DNA of 64,000 nt. Origin: Actinomadura coerulea. GTDB lineage: Bacteria > Actinomycetota > Actinomycetes > Streptosporangiales > Streptosporangiaceae. The notes under the pieces are model-generated. The model was not told where the DNA came from. It made no database searches and saw nothing but the letters and a program-made list of their open reading frames with translations. How positions within the stretch are numbered: position 1 is the stretch's first letter; every line of letters starts with the position of its first letter. The stretch is from the NCBI RefSeq assembly GCF_014208105.1, contig NZ_JACHMQ010000001.1, positions 7,812,001 through 7,876,000 of the forward strand, written 5' to 3'. Both the position numbers and the translations under genes were made by a program. Below are positions 1 through 8,087 of the stretch, piece after piece.

Positions 1-1
1 T

Positions 2-184
2 TCGACGCTGCCGGCGCTGCTGCTGGGCGGGGAGGTGGCGGCCGATCCCGTCGCCGCGCGGGAGGGGTGGCGGCGGGCGCTGCGGCTGCCGACCGTCCGG
101 GGCCTGGTGGTGGGCCGGTCCCTGCTGTATCCGCCGGACGGCGACGTCGCCGCGGCCGTCGACGCCGCGGTGGAACTCCTCTGA
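2..184 (+). CDS. C-terminal fragment of Cgl0159-like (beta/alpha)8 aldolase
   Basis: Only the last 60 codons are present; the gene begins before the window. The visible protein contains LPTVRGLVVGRSLLYPPDG followed by a helix and the stop at 182-184. That tail matches my memory of the actinobacterial Cgl0159 family, a TIM-barrel group related to class I aldolases and usually found near myo-inositol catabolism genes. The GRSLLYP element would be the phosphate-binding strand-8 loop of the barrel. No inositol gene is visible here because the upstream side is missing, so pathway assignment is inference from the family. Confidence 0.6.
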   Translation, partial: STLPALLLGGEVAADPVAAREGWRRALRLPTVRGLVVGRSLLYPPDGDVAAAVDAAVELL

Positions 185-266
185 GACCGCGCTCCGAACT
201 CCCGCCGGCACTCCCGGTCAGCGCGGACCAACGTTGTCCTGGGGTTTCTCCTCCCGGCCAGTGATC

Positions 267-288
267 GTTCATACGCGGTTCAGGGACG
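267..288 (+). promoter_or_regulatory. PHO-box-like direct repeat upstream of phoX
   Basis: Two adjacent 11-nt units, GTTCATACGCG and GTTCAGGGACG, both begin with GTTCA. Streptomyces PhoP binds arrays of 11-nt direct repeat units starting with GTTCACC-like heptamers, so both size and phase fit. The site lies 43 nt upstream of the start of a PhoX-type phosphatase, exactly where a PhoP-activated promoter would be expected. Confidence 0.5.
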
Positions 289-331
289 GCGACCAGGCTC
301 CCGCGTGATCCCCTTACGTGAAGGAGTGCCC

Positions 332-1648
332 ATGTCCGTGACCCGTCGCGGAGTCGTCAAGGGCGGCGCGGCCGGCGCGCTGTCCATCGCCCTCGCCGGA
401 AGCCTGGAGGGAATCTTCCAGACGTCCGCCGGAGCCGAGACCGGGGAGGCGTACGGCTACGGCCCGCTGATCCCCGACCCCAAGGGCGTCCTGGACCTGC
501 CCAAGGGCTTCTCCTACAAGACGCTGTCGGTCGAAGGCGAACCCATCTCCGAGGGCGTCGTCGTCCCCGGTCACCACGACGGGATGGCCACGTTCTCCGG
601 CAGCCGCCACGGCCGCACCCGGCTGGTGCGCAACCACGAGCAGAGCAACAACGGCACCCGCGCCGTGGGCCGTCCCGAGTGGACCTACGACCCCGCAGCC
701 AACGGCGGCACCACCACGCTCGAGGTCGACAGCCAGGGCAACCTGCTGTCGCAGTACGTCAGCCTGGCCGGGACGTCCACCAACTGCGCGGGCGGGCGGA
801 CCCCGTGGGGGACGTGGCTGACCTGTGAGGAGACCGAGGGGTTCACTGGCCAGACCAAGAGCCACGGGTGGGTGTTCGAGGTCGACCCGACCGGGCGCAA
901 GACCGAGCCCGTCCCCCTCACCGGCCTCGGCCGCTTCGCGCACGAGGCCGTCGCCGTCGACCCGCACACGCTCACCGCGTACCTGACCGAGGACGCCGCC
1001 AAGCCGTTCGGCCTCTTCTACCGGTTCCGTCCCCGCGCCCACCACGGCGGCTACCACGCCTACATGTCGGGCGGGAAGCTGGAGGCGCTGAACGTGGCCG
1101 GCGTCCCGGACCTGTCGGCCGTCCAGGAGCCGGGGACGCGCCTGCGCGCCGGCTGGGTGGAGGTGCCCGACCCGTCGGCGAGGCAGACGTCGGTCCGCAA
1201 GCAGTTCGACACGATCACGCGGAGCCAGAAGCTCGAAGGCGCCTGGTGGGGCCACGGCAAGGCCTACTTCGTGTGCAGCTTCTCCCGGAAGTCCGACGGC
1301 GGCGCCGCCGACCACGCCGGGCAGGTCTGGACCTACGACCCGCACCGCGGCGAGATCGAGCTGCAGCTCGTCTTCAAGCCGGGTGGGCGCTTCGACGGCC
1401 CCGACAACATCACCGTCTCCCCGTACGGCGGCGGCGTGATCCTCGCCGAGGACGGCGACGGCGAGCAGTACCTCATCGGCACCACCCGGCGGAACACGCC
1501 GTTCGCGATGGCCCGCAACGCCCTCAACGACAGCGAGTTCACCGGCGTGACCTTCTCCCCGGACGGGCGGATCCTGTTCGCCAACCGCCAGTCCGACCCG
1601 GGCGCCACCTTCGCGATCACCGGCCCCTGGCACCGCCTGCGCGGCTGA
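332..1648 (+). CDS. PhoX-family alkaline phosphatase, Tat-exported
   Basis: A 438-residue protein of the PhoX/DUF839 family, secreted calcium/iron-dependent phosphomonoesterases that release phosphate from organic esters outside the cell. The N-terminus carries a twin-arginine signal (TRRGVVKGG at about residues 4-12) followed by a hydrophobic stretch and an AGA-type cleavage region. Family-like segments include NHEQSNN, CGGTPWGTWLTCEET-like sequence and FAHEAVAVDP. ATG 332 is chosen over the in-frame GTG at 305 because AAGGAG at 321-326 sits five bases before it and the twin arginine is then close to the N-terminus. A PHO-box-like repeat lies upstream and a long hairpin follows the stop, so it is probably monocistronic and phosphate-regulated. 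Confidence 0.85.
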   Translation: MSVTRRGVVKGGAAGALSIALAGSLEGIFQTSAGAETGEAYGYGPLIPDPKGVLDLPKGFSYKTLSVEGEPISEGVVVPGHHDGMATFSGSRHGRTRLVRNHEQSNNGTRAVGRPEWTYDPAANGGTTTLEVDSQGNLLSQYVSLAGTSTNCAGGRTPWGTWLTCEETEGFTGQTKSHGWVFEVDPTGRKTEPVPLTGLGRFAHEAVAVDPHTLTAYLTEDAAKPFGLFYRFRPRAHHGGYHAYMSGGKLEALNVAGVPDLSAVQEPGTRLRAGWVEVPDPSARQTSVRKQFDTITRSQKLEGAWWGHGKAYFVCSFSRKSDGGAADHAGQVWTYDPHRGEIELQLVFKPGGRFDGPDNITVSPYGGGVILAEDGDGEQYLIGTTRRNTPFAMARNALNDSEFTGVTFSPDGRILFANRQSDPGATFAITGPWHRLRG

Positions 1649-1657
1649 GGACCACCC

Positions 1658-1711
1658 GCACGGCGTCCCCGGACGACGAGCCGCCCACCCGGCTCGCCGG
1701 GGGCGCCGTGC
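1658..1711 (+). terminator. Long hairpin after phoX
   Basis: Arms 1658-1672 and 1697-1711 pair over 15 positions with one G-U, and a second stem (1677-1682 with 1691-1696) forms inside the loop. There is no T-tract, as is common for actinomycete terminators. It starts 10 nt after the phoX stop. Confidence 0.6.
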
Positions 1712-1845
1712 CCGCGTCCGCGGCCCGGCCGGGAAGCGGCGCGCCCGGTGGAAGGACCGCGCGCTCTTGCATCCCCATGCCGCCGGGCGTGGCACGATCG
1801 GGGGCGGGGGATCGTCTTCCCGATGGGGTGCCGTCAGATCGGAGC

Positions 1846-2265
1846 GTGATCGTGGTCGTGGTTCTCGTCCTGGCCGGCGTGGCCGTGCTGGGCGCCGTCG
1901 TCGTCCTCGCCATGGGCCGGGGCGGCGGGCTGGCCGAGGCCCATCCCGACTATCCGCCGGTCAGCGTGGACGCCGAGGGGCGGCCCGTCATCGGCTGGGA
2001 AGGCTCCCACCTGCGCTTCCCCCGGACGCTGTGGGGGTATCAGCCGCACGTGACCGACGACGCGTTCCACCACCTCACCGAGGCCCTGCACGAGCGCGAC
2101 GCACGCGTGGCGGACCTGGAGCGGCAGCTCCACGACGTCCGCGAGCGCGCCCGTGAAGCCGAACCGGCCGGCCCGGTCGGGGCCCTGTACGGCATCGAGG
2201 AGCCCGGTGCCCGGGTACCGCTCCGCGAGGAGGCCTTCGAGGCGGACGCGGAGGAGAGCCGGTGA
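1846..2265 (+). CDS. DivIVA-domain-like membrane-anchored coiled-coil protein
   Basis: A 139-residue protein with one N-terminal membrane segment (about residues 2-22, VIVVVVLVLAGVAVLGAVVV), then a segment FPRTLWGYQPHVTDDAFH and a heptad-rich stretch LTEALHERDARVADLERQL. The block resembles the DivIVA N-terminal motif, in which a hydrophobic/GY element precedes a coiled coil, and small TM-anchored DivIVA-like proteins are found upstream of tag genes in actinomycetes. GTG 1846 places the TM at the N-terminus. The stop overlaps the start of the next gene by four bases (GTGA), so the two are translationally coupled. A polar-growth or scaffold role is inference. Confidence 0.55.
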   Translation: MIVVVVLVLAGVAVLGAVVVLAMGRGGGLAEAHPDYPPVSVDAEGRPVIGWEGSHLRFPRTLWGYQPHVTDDAFHHLTEALHERDARVADLERQLHDVRERAREAEPAGPVGALYGIEEPGARVPLREEAFEADAEESR

Positions 2266-2690
2266 GCGCGGTCGCGGTCCACGCCGAGGCGGTCTCGGCG
2301 GCCCCGCCCGAGCGGCTCTTCGACGTCCTCACCGACTGGCCGCGGCACGCCGAGTGGATGCCGTTCACCAGCGCGGAGGGCGGCGACAAGGTCGGCGACG
2401 AGCTGCGGGCCCGGACCGGCGTCGGCCCGGTCGGCTTCCTCGACACCATGGTCATCACCGACTGGCGGGCCGGCCGCCGCGTCGCGGTCCGGCACACCGG
2501 CCGCGTGGTGCGCGGCGAGGCGTTCTTCAAGATCGTCCCCGAGGGCTCGGGCAGCCGCGTCATCTGGGCCGAGCGCGTCGACCTGCCGCTCGGCCCCCTC
2601 GGCCGCGCCGCCTGGCTGGTCGCGGGGCCGGTGGTGAAGGCGTTCATGGCGCTCGGGCTGCGCCGCCTCGCCGCTTTGTCGCAGCCATGA
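2262..2690 (+). CDS. SRPBCC (START/Bet v1-like) family protein
   Basis: A 142-residue single-domain protein with the polyketide-cyclase/START-like pattern: an initial strand (AVAVHAEAVSAAPPERLFDVL), the PERLFDVLTDWPRHAEWMP helix, central strands and a long C-terminal helix. SRPBCC folds bind hydrophobic ligands; nothing here identifies one. The GTG start overlaps the upstream stop, and the tag gene follows 14 bases downstream, so DivIVA-like/SRPBCC/tag appear to be one transcript. Confidence 0.75.
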   Translation: MSAVAVHAEAVSAAPPERLFDVLTDWPRHAEWMPFTSAEGGDKVGDELRARTGVGPVGFLDTMVITDWRAGRRVAVRHTGRVVRGEAFFKIVPEGSGSRVIWAERVDLPLGPLGRAAWLVAGPVVKAFMALGLRRLAALSQP

Positions 2691-2704
2691 GGTAGAACGG
2701 GCGC

Positions 2705-3277
2705 GTGAGCACCGCGATTATGGGCGAGGACGGGCTGGCGCGCTGCCCCTGGGGGCTGTCGGCGCCCGACTACGTCGCCTACCACGACGACGAATGGGGC
2801 CGTCCGGTCCGCGACGACCAGGGCCTCTACGAGCGGCTGTGCCTGGAGGCGTTCCAGTCCGGCCTGTCGTGGCTGACGATCCTGCGCAAGCGCGAGGGCT
2901 TCCGCGCCGCGTTCTGCGGCTTCGACCCCGAGAAGGTCGCGGCCTTCGGGCCGGGCGACGTCGAGCGCCTGATGGCCGACGCCGCCATCGTCCGCAACCG
3001 CGCCAAGATCGACGCCACGATCGCCAACGCCCGCGCGGCCCTCGACCTGCCCGGCGGCCTCGCCGCCACCGCCTGGCGCTACGCCGACCCCGACTCCCCG
3101 TCCTACACCGACATGGCCGACGTCCCCGCCTACACCGACGCCTCCAAGGCCCTCGCCAAGGAACTGAAGAAGCACGGCTTCCGCTTCGTCGGCCCCACCA
3201 CCGCCTACGCCCTCATGCAGGCCTGCGGCCTAGTAGACGACCACCTCACCGGCTGCCACCGCCACGGCGGGGCTTAA
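2705..3277 (+). CDS. tag: DNA-3-methyladenine glycosylase I
   Basis: A 190-residue monofunctional base-excision glycosylase that removes 3-methyladenine from alkylated DNA. It carries the Tag hallmarks: RCPWG and YHDDEWG near the N-terminus, SWLTILRKREGFRAAF in the helical core, and DDHLTGCHRH at the C-terminus, where His and Cys together with the N-terminal Cys and His form the family's zinc site. Length is normal. GTG 2705 follows the SRPBCC gene by 14 bases. Its TAA stop overlaps the TAA of the convergent permease gene on a shared palindromic TTAA at 3274-3277. Confidence 0.95.
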   Translation: MSTAIMGEDGLARCPWGLSAPDYVAYHDDEWGRPVRDDQGLYERLCLEAFQSGLSWLTILRKREGFRAAFCGFDPEKVAAFGPGDVERLMADAAIVRNRAKIDATIANARAALDLPGGLAATAWRYADPDSPSYTDMADVPAYTDASKALAKELKKHGFRFVGPTTAYALMQACGLVDDHLTGCHRHGGA

Positions 3278-5841
3278 CGCGTCGACGCGATGGCCACGGC
3301 TCTCCTTGCGGGGAGGGCTGAGACCGCGAAGGTGACGGCGGCGGCGCCGGTGACGACCGCCGCGTACAGCCACCAGGGGGCGTTCGGGGCGAGGAACGAG
3401 CTGCCCGTGGCGACGTGCAGCAGGGTCGCCGTGCCGAGTGCGGTGCCCAGGCCGAGGAGGCTGCCGAGCAGGACGACCGTCGCGGCCTCCCAGCGGACGA
3501 TCGAGCGGATCTGCGCCGCCGTCGCGCCGACGGCGCCGAGCAGGCCGAACTCGCGGGTCCGCTCGCCGACGCTCATCGACACCGTGGTCGCCATGCCGAA
3601 GAGGGCGAGGACGAGCGCCATGCCGATGAACCCGTAGATGACGCTCATCCCCTTGGTCATCGCGTCGGACGCCGTCTTCACGTAGCCGGCCCTGTCGACC
3701 ACCTTGAGGCCCGGCGCGTCCTTGAACGCGCGGGACAGGGCCTGCTCGGCGCCTCCGCTGACGAGCACCACCTGCGCGGGCGCGGTGGGGTCGAGCCGCT
3801 CCATCGTCGCGTCCGAGACGAGGGCCTGGTCGGCGAACAGGTGGGACGGGTCGTGGTAGGCGGCGGCGACGGTGAGCGCGACCCTGCCGCGGGTGCCGCG
3901 CACCGTGATCCGCTGCCCCTTCTTGATCTTCTGGCCCTTCATGACCGTGGAGGTGAGGGCGATCTGGCCGTCGCCGAGGCGGGGGAGGCGCCCGCCGAGC
4001 CTCAGCACCGACGGCACCGCGTTCTGGTCGGCGCCCGTGACGGTGAGGTAGACCGGCTCCGGGGCCTCCTCCGGCGACGGCCTCCTGGGCGGGGGAGAGA
4101 CGAGCTTGACCTGCGCCATCGTGAGCGCCGCCGCGGCGGACACGCCGGGCACGGCGGCGGCCTTGCGGGCGGCGTCGCGCGGGAGGGGCGCCTGCCCGTC
4201 CGAGGTCATCCCGGTCGCGGTGATCGCGTGGTCGGCCCGCATCACCTCCCGGCCGGTCTCGGCGAACCGCGCGTCCACCGACAGGACGATCATCGCCGTC
4301 GAGGCGACCAGCGCGACGCCGAGCATCAGGGAGGACGCGGCGGACGAGACGCGGCGCGGGCTGCGGGTGATGGTGGCGCGGGCGAGCCGGCCGGCCTCGC
4401 CGCTCACGGCCGTCCCGACGCGGCCGACCAGGCCGCCGAGGGGGCCGACGAAGAACGGGGCGAGGACGGCGAGCGCCGCCACGGTCGTCATGCAGCCCAT
4501 GAGGACCATCGCGCTGGTGCCGGCGGTGCGTTCGGGGCCGGGCGGCTCCTCGGAGCGGATCCCGAAGACGCCCCCGAAGAAGATCCAGGCGCAGGCGAAC
4601 ACCGCCAGGGCGCCGAGGACGCGCGGCCAGCGGCGGCCCGCCGTCTCGGTGCTCGCGGCGCGCAGCGCCTGCATCGGGGAGATCTTCGAGGCGCGGCGCG
4701 CGGCGCGCCGGGCCGCGAGCTGGGTGACGAGGATTCCCGCCGCGGCGGGGACCGCCAGCGCGATCCAGCCGTACTGCGCGTCGGCGGCGGAGATGTCGAA
4801 GCCGTCCTCGGCGAACAGGTGCGTGAGCAGGGCCGACACCGGGAAGCCGAGGGCCACGCCGCCGGCGGAGGCGACGGCGCCGAGGGCGAGGGCCTCGAAC
4901 CGGATCAGCCGCCTGATCTGCCGGGGCGTCGCGCCGATCGCGCTGAGCAGCGCGAGCCGCCGGGTCCGCTGCCGGACGAGCGTGCCGAACGTGTTGGCGA
5001 CCACGAACAGCCCCACGAACACCGCGACGGACGAGAGCATGCCGATGGCGCCGCCGATCGACGCCCCGGCGCCCCGCAGGTCGGCCGACTGGGCATCGCG
5101 GACCTCCGCCGCCGTCCGGACGGTGACGCCCTTCCCGAGGTCGCGGGCGAGGGCGGCGCGGAGTCCGGGCACCGACCCGCCGGACGCCTTGACCCAGACG
5201 CTCTGCCACGTCCCCGCCGGAAGGCCCGCCTCCCGCGCGACGGTCCCGGGGGGCGCCAGGACCAGGTCGCCGCTCGCGACGGAGCCGTGCCCCCGCACGG
5301 TGACGATGCCGACGATCTTCATGTCCCGGCTCTGCCGCGGGAGCAGCACCTTCAGGGTGTCGCCGACGCCGAGCCCGCCCGCGCGGGCGACGTGCCTCGT
5401 GACGGCGACCTCGCCGTCGGCGGCGGGCCCGCGGCCCGACTCCAGGCGGTAGGGGTTGAGGCGGCCGTCGGGAGTCCACGGGCGGAGCGCCGTCCCCGCC
5501 CCGGCGGGCGGCAGGATCGGCTCGCCGTCGGCGCCGCTCGCGGTCACCGGGACCGACGCGTCGCCCGCGACCGCCGCGACGCCGGGACGTCCCGCCACGG
5601 CGCCGAGCGCGACCCGGCCGTCCGGCGCCGAGTACGGGTCGTCGGGGTCGGCCGAGCCGCCCTGGACGAGCACGTCCGCGCGGGAGTACTCGCTGGCGTC
5701 GCTGCCCGACACCGCCTCCTGCGCCCGCAGCGTGAACTGCAGGGCGCCCGCGATCAGCCCGATGGAGAACACCGCCGCCAGCAGCGTGGCGGCCAGCCGC
5801 GTCCAGCTCTCGGCGAAGGAGCGGCGAGCGATGAGCCACAT
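3274..5841 (-). CDS. ABC transporter permease with two FtsX domains (MacB/LolC type)
   Basis: An 855-residue integral membrane protein. TM segments fall near residues 15-37, 265-290, 310-335, 350-372 (first FtsX unit), 400-420, 440-465, 495-517, then a large extracytoplasmic loop of about 200 residues and TMs near 735-760, 785-810 and 820-845 (second FtsX unit). The RRSFAESW start and the loop pattern match MacB-like mechanotransmission exporters rather than import permeases. ATG 5841 lies five bases after the stop of the ATPase gene, forming a two-gene operon. Likely moves a lipid, peptide or drug outward; substrate unknown. Confidence 0.9.
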   Translation of the reverse strand: MWLIARRSFAESWTRLAATLLAAVFSIGLIAGALQFTLRAQEAVSGSDASEYSRADVLVQGGSADPDDPYSAPDGRVALGAVAGRPGVAAVAGDASVPVTASGADGEPILPPAGAGTALRPWTPDGRLNPYRLESGRGPAADGEVAVTRHVARAGGLGVGDTLKVLLPRQSRDMKIVGIVTVRGHGSVASGDLVLAPPGTVAREAGLPAGTWQSVWVKASGGSVPGLRAALARDLGKGVTVRTAAEVRDAQSADLRGAGASIGGAIGMLSSVAVFVGLFVVANTFGTLVRQRTRRLALLSAIGATPRQIRRLIRFEALALGAVASAGGVALGFPVSALLTHLFAEDGFDISAADAQYGWIALAVPAAAGILVTQLAARRAARRASKISPMQALRAASTETAGRRWPRVLGALAVFACAWIFFGGVFGIRSEEPPGPERTAGTSAMVLMGCMTTVAALAVLAPFFVGPLGGLVGRVGTAVSGEAGRLARATITRSPRRVSSAASSLMLGVALVASTAMIVLSVDARFAETGREVMRADHAITATGMTSDGQAPLPRDAARKAAAVPGVSAAAALTMAQVKLVSPPPRRPSPEEAPEPVYLTVTGADQNAVPSVLRLGGRLPRLGDGQIALTSTVMKGQKIKKGQRITVRGTRGRVALTVAAAYHDPSHLFADQALVSDATMERLDPTAPAQVVLVSGGAEQALSRAFKDAPGLKVVDRAGYVKTASDAMTKGMSVIYGFIGMALVLALFGMATTVSMSVGERTREFGLLGAVGATAAQIRSIVRWEAATVVLLGSLLGLGTALGTATLLHVATGSSFLAPNAPWWLYAAVVTGAAAVTFAVSALPARRAVAIASTR

Positions 5842-5846
5842 GACCG

Positions 5847-6611
5847 TCAGCCCTCCATCCGGCGCATCACGGCGTGGACGCCGTCGATCGTCGGCGCGGG
5901 CAGCTCGTGCACGATCAGCCCGTCGGCGAGGAACAGCACGCGGTCGGCGTGCGCGGCGGCCGCCGGATCGTGCGTCACCATGATCACCGTCTGCCGGTAG
6001 GCGTCCACCGCGCGGCGCAGGAAGCCCAGCACCTCGGCGCCCGACCGGGAGTCGAGGTTGCCGGTGGGCTCGTCGGCGAACAGCACCTCCGGCCGGGTCA
6101 GCAGCGCCCGCGCCACCGCGACCCGCTGCTGCTGCCCGCCCGACAGCTCGCTCGGCCGGTGCGCCAGCCGGTCCCGCAGCCCGAGCGAGTCCACGATCGT
6201 GTCGAACCACTCCCGGTCGGCGCGCCGGTTCCCCAGGCGCCCGGTCAGCCGGATGTTCTCCTCCGCCGTCAGCATCGGCAGCAGGTTGAACGACTGGAAC
6301 ACGAATCCGAGCCGGTCGCGGCGCAGCCTGGTCAGCCGGGTCCGCGACAGCCGGGTGATGTCCACGTCCCCGATCATGATCGAGCCGGAGGTCACGGTGT
6401 CGAGCCCGGCCATGCAGTGCAGGAACGTCGACTTGCCCGAGCCGGACGGCCCCATGATCGCGGTGAACCGGCCCCGGGGGAAGGCCGCCGAGACGCCGCG
6501 CAGGGCGGTCACCTCGTTCTCGCCCGCCCCGTAGGACCTGACGACGTCGCGCGCGACGGCGACATGGTCGTGGACCTGCTCGGCGAGGGATGCGGCGGCT
6601 GTCTGCGTCAT
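5847..6611 (-). CDS. ABC transporter ATP-binding protein (MacB/LolD type)
   Basis: A 254-residue ATPase that would power the permease encoded five bases downstream. Walker A is GPSGSGKST at residues 54-62, the signature is LSGGQQQRVA, and Walker B reads LFADEPTGNLDS; the TGNLDS extension is typical of the MacB/LolD/FtsE subfamily. The ATG at 6611 (MTQTAAASL) is chosen because upstream in-frame sequence adds an unconserved 18-residue extension. No regulator lies adjacent. Confidence 0.93.
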   Translation of the reverse strand: MTQTAAASLAEQVHDHVAVARDVVRSYGAGENEVTALRGVSAAFPRGRFTAIMGPSGSGKSTFLHCMAGLDTVTSGSIMIGDVDITRLSRTRLTRLRRDRLGFVFQSFNLLPMLTAEENIRLTGRLGNRRADREWFDTIVDSLGLRDRLAHRPSELSGGQQQRVAVARALLTRPEVLFADEPTGNLDSRSGAEVLGFLRRAVDAYRQTVIMVTHDPAAAAHADRVLFLADGLIVHELPAPTIDGVHAVMRRMEG

Positions 6612-6713
6612 GCCGTCCAGCAAACCGCCGGGCACCCCTCGCTCACATTGGCGCGGCCTCCCCACTCGATGCGGGGGAAGCCCCCACCCTCACCCCAGGG
6701 GCAGCCCGAGGAC

Positions 6714-7499
6714 CTAGCGGCCTTCGAAGACGGGCTGCCGCTTCTTCAGGAACGCCTCGGTCGCGTTGTGGTGGTCGCTCGTCTTCTCGCACTCGTCCTG
6801 GAGCTCCGCCTCGCGTTCGAGCGCGGACGCGAGGTCGTGGGTCGCGGCGTGGTCGAGCGCCGCCTTCACCGCGCCGTAGGAGGCCGTCGGGCCGGACGCG
6901 AGGCGGCGCGCCAGCTCCATCGACGCCGGGGCCAGCTCGTCGGCCGGGACGACCCGCGTCACCAGCCCCAGCTCCAGGGCCTCCGGAGCCTTCACCGGCT
7001 CGCCCAGCAGCAGCAGCTCGGCGGCCTTGGCGCGGCCGACGAGGCGCTGGAGGGTCCACGACATGCCGCTGTCGGGAGCGAGGCCGATCCCGGTGAACGC
7101 GGTCGCGAACCGGGCCTTGTCGGACGCCACGATCAGGTCGCACGCGAACGCCAGCGACGCGCCCGCGCCCGCCGCGACGCCGTTCACCGCCGCCACGACC
7201 GGCTTGCGCATGCCCGCGATCGCCAGAACGATCGGGTTGTAGTGCTTGCGGACGGTGTCGTCCAGGCCGCGGCCCGCGGCGAGGTTGTCGCCGTGCTCGC
7301 GCAGGTCCTGGCCCGCGCAGAACGCCCGTCCCGCGCCCGTCAGGACGACCGCGCGGACGGCCGGGTCGGCGGCGGCCCGCACCACCGCCGCGCGCAGGGC
7401 CTCCTTCATCTCGACGGTCAGCGAGTTCATCCCGTCGGGACGGTTGAGTGTGATTGTCCCCACTGCGTCCGTCACGTCGTAGAGCACGGTCTCAGACAT
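6714..7499 (-). CDS. Enoyl-CoA hydratase/isomerase (PaaG-like)
   Basis: A 261-residue crotonase-fold protein acting on acyl-CoA thioesters. The oxyanion-hole segments are AFCAGQDL (about 60-66) and NGVAAGAGASLAFACDL (about 106-121). The catalytic position carries Asp143 in GLAPDSGMSWTL rather than the double Glu of true hydratases, and HYNPIVLAIAGMRKP resembles E. coli PaaG, the phenylacetyl-CoA ring epoxide isomerase. No other paa gene is nearby, so an isomerase on a different acyl-CoA is possible. The gene stands alone and is divergent from DUF3117. Confidence 0.85.
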   Translation of the reverse strand: MSETVLYDVTDAVGTITLNRPDGMNSLTVEMKEALRAAVVRAAADPAVRAVVLTGAGRAFCAGQDLREHGDNLAAGRGLDDTVRKHYNPIVLAIAGMRKPVVAAVNGVAAGAGASLAFACDLIVASDKARFATAFTGIGLAPDSGMSWTLQRLVGRAKAAELLLLGEPVKAPEALELGLVTRVVPADELAPASMELARRLASGPTASYGAVKAALDHAATHDLASALEREAELQDECEKTSDHHNATEAFLKKRQPVFEGR

Positions 7500-7817
7500 C
7501 GTCGTCCTCTCGGTCCTCGGTAGATCTTCCCCAGGCCACCTTCGACGAACACCGGCGCCCTGGGCAAGGGCGGTCCCGCCCGGCGGGGCGCCCCGCCGAG
7601 CGGGAGGAGCGGCCGTCCGGCTCCCGCCGATCCGGACGCCCGAGGAGGCCCGCGACCTGCGTCCGGGCGCCCCGGCTGCCGATCTGGAGGCTGATCGTTA
7701 CCACTTCGCGCCCGGAAGACGAGATAATGGACCACTACTGATGACGCGGATGCGACACGCGGCCACGCGGCCAGAGGTGTGCGAGGCCGCGGCCCTACTT
7801 AGGAAGGGGATGCACGC
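7500..7817. other. Intergenic region between divergent enoyl-CoA hydratase and DUF3117 genes
   Basis: 318 bases with no convincing gene. It must hold both promoters. On the plus strand a -10-like GATAAT at 7723-7728 is preceded by TTACCA at 7698-7703, giving DUF3117 a leader of roughly 80 nt. AGGAAGGGGA at 7801-7810 is its ribosome-binding site. Short frames in the region look like random high-GC open frames. Confidence 0.4.
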
Positions 7818-7985
7818 ATGGCGGCGATGAAGCCGCGGACGGGAGACGGTCCGCTCGAAGTGACCAAGGAGGGACGCGGAATCGTCATGCGGGTCCCCCT
7901 CGAAGGCGGCGGCCGCCTCGTGGTCGAGCTCAACGCCGACGAGGCCAAGGAGCTCGGCGAGGCCCTCAAGGACGTCGTGGGCTGA
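7818..7985 (+). CDS. DUF3117 small protein
   Basis: A 55-residue protein beginning MAAMKPRTGDGPLEV, with REGRGIVMRVPLEGGGRLVVEL-like beta strands and the ending ADEAKELGEALKDVVG. This composition and length are characteristic of DUF3117, a nearly invariant actinobacterial small protein of unknown function. AGGAAGGGGA lies 7-16 bases upstream of ATG 7818. A strong hairpin 30 bases after the stop indicates a monocistronic unit. Function is not known. Confidence 0.9.
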   Translation: MAAMKPRTGDGPLEVTKEGRGIVMRVPLEGGGRLVVELNADEAKELGEALKDVVG

Positions 7986-8015
7986 CGGCCCCGGCCATCC
8001 CGGCCTTCTGGTGAC

Positions 8016-8039
8016 GGTCCCGGCGTCGACGCCGGGGCC
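8016..8039 (+). terminator. Terminator hairpin after the DUF3117 gene
   Basis: A 10-bp stem (one G-U pair) closed by a TCGA tetraloop; the core is an 18-bp perfect palindrome at 8019-8036. It is followed by CTTGCCATTTC, a weak T-rich tail. Confidence 0.6.
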
Positions 8040-8087
8040 CTTGCCATTTCTGTGACCGTTTCAGCACGACCAGGGGGGACCACCGCC

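Noticed and set aside
3415..6000. 860-codon plus-strand open frame across the ABC permease
   Set aside because: Composition is dominated by Arg/Gly/Asp/Pro; the minus strand encodes a normal FtsX-type permease.
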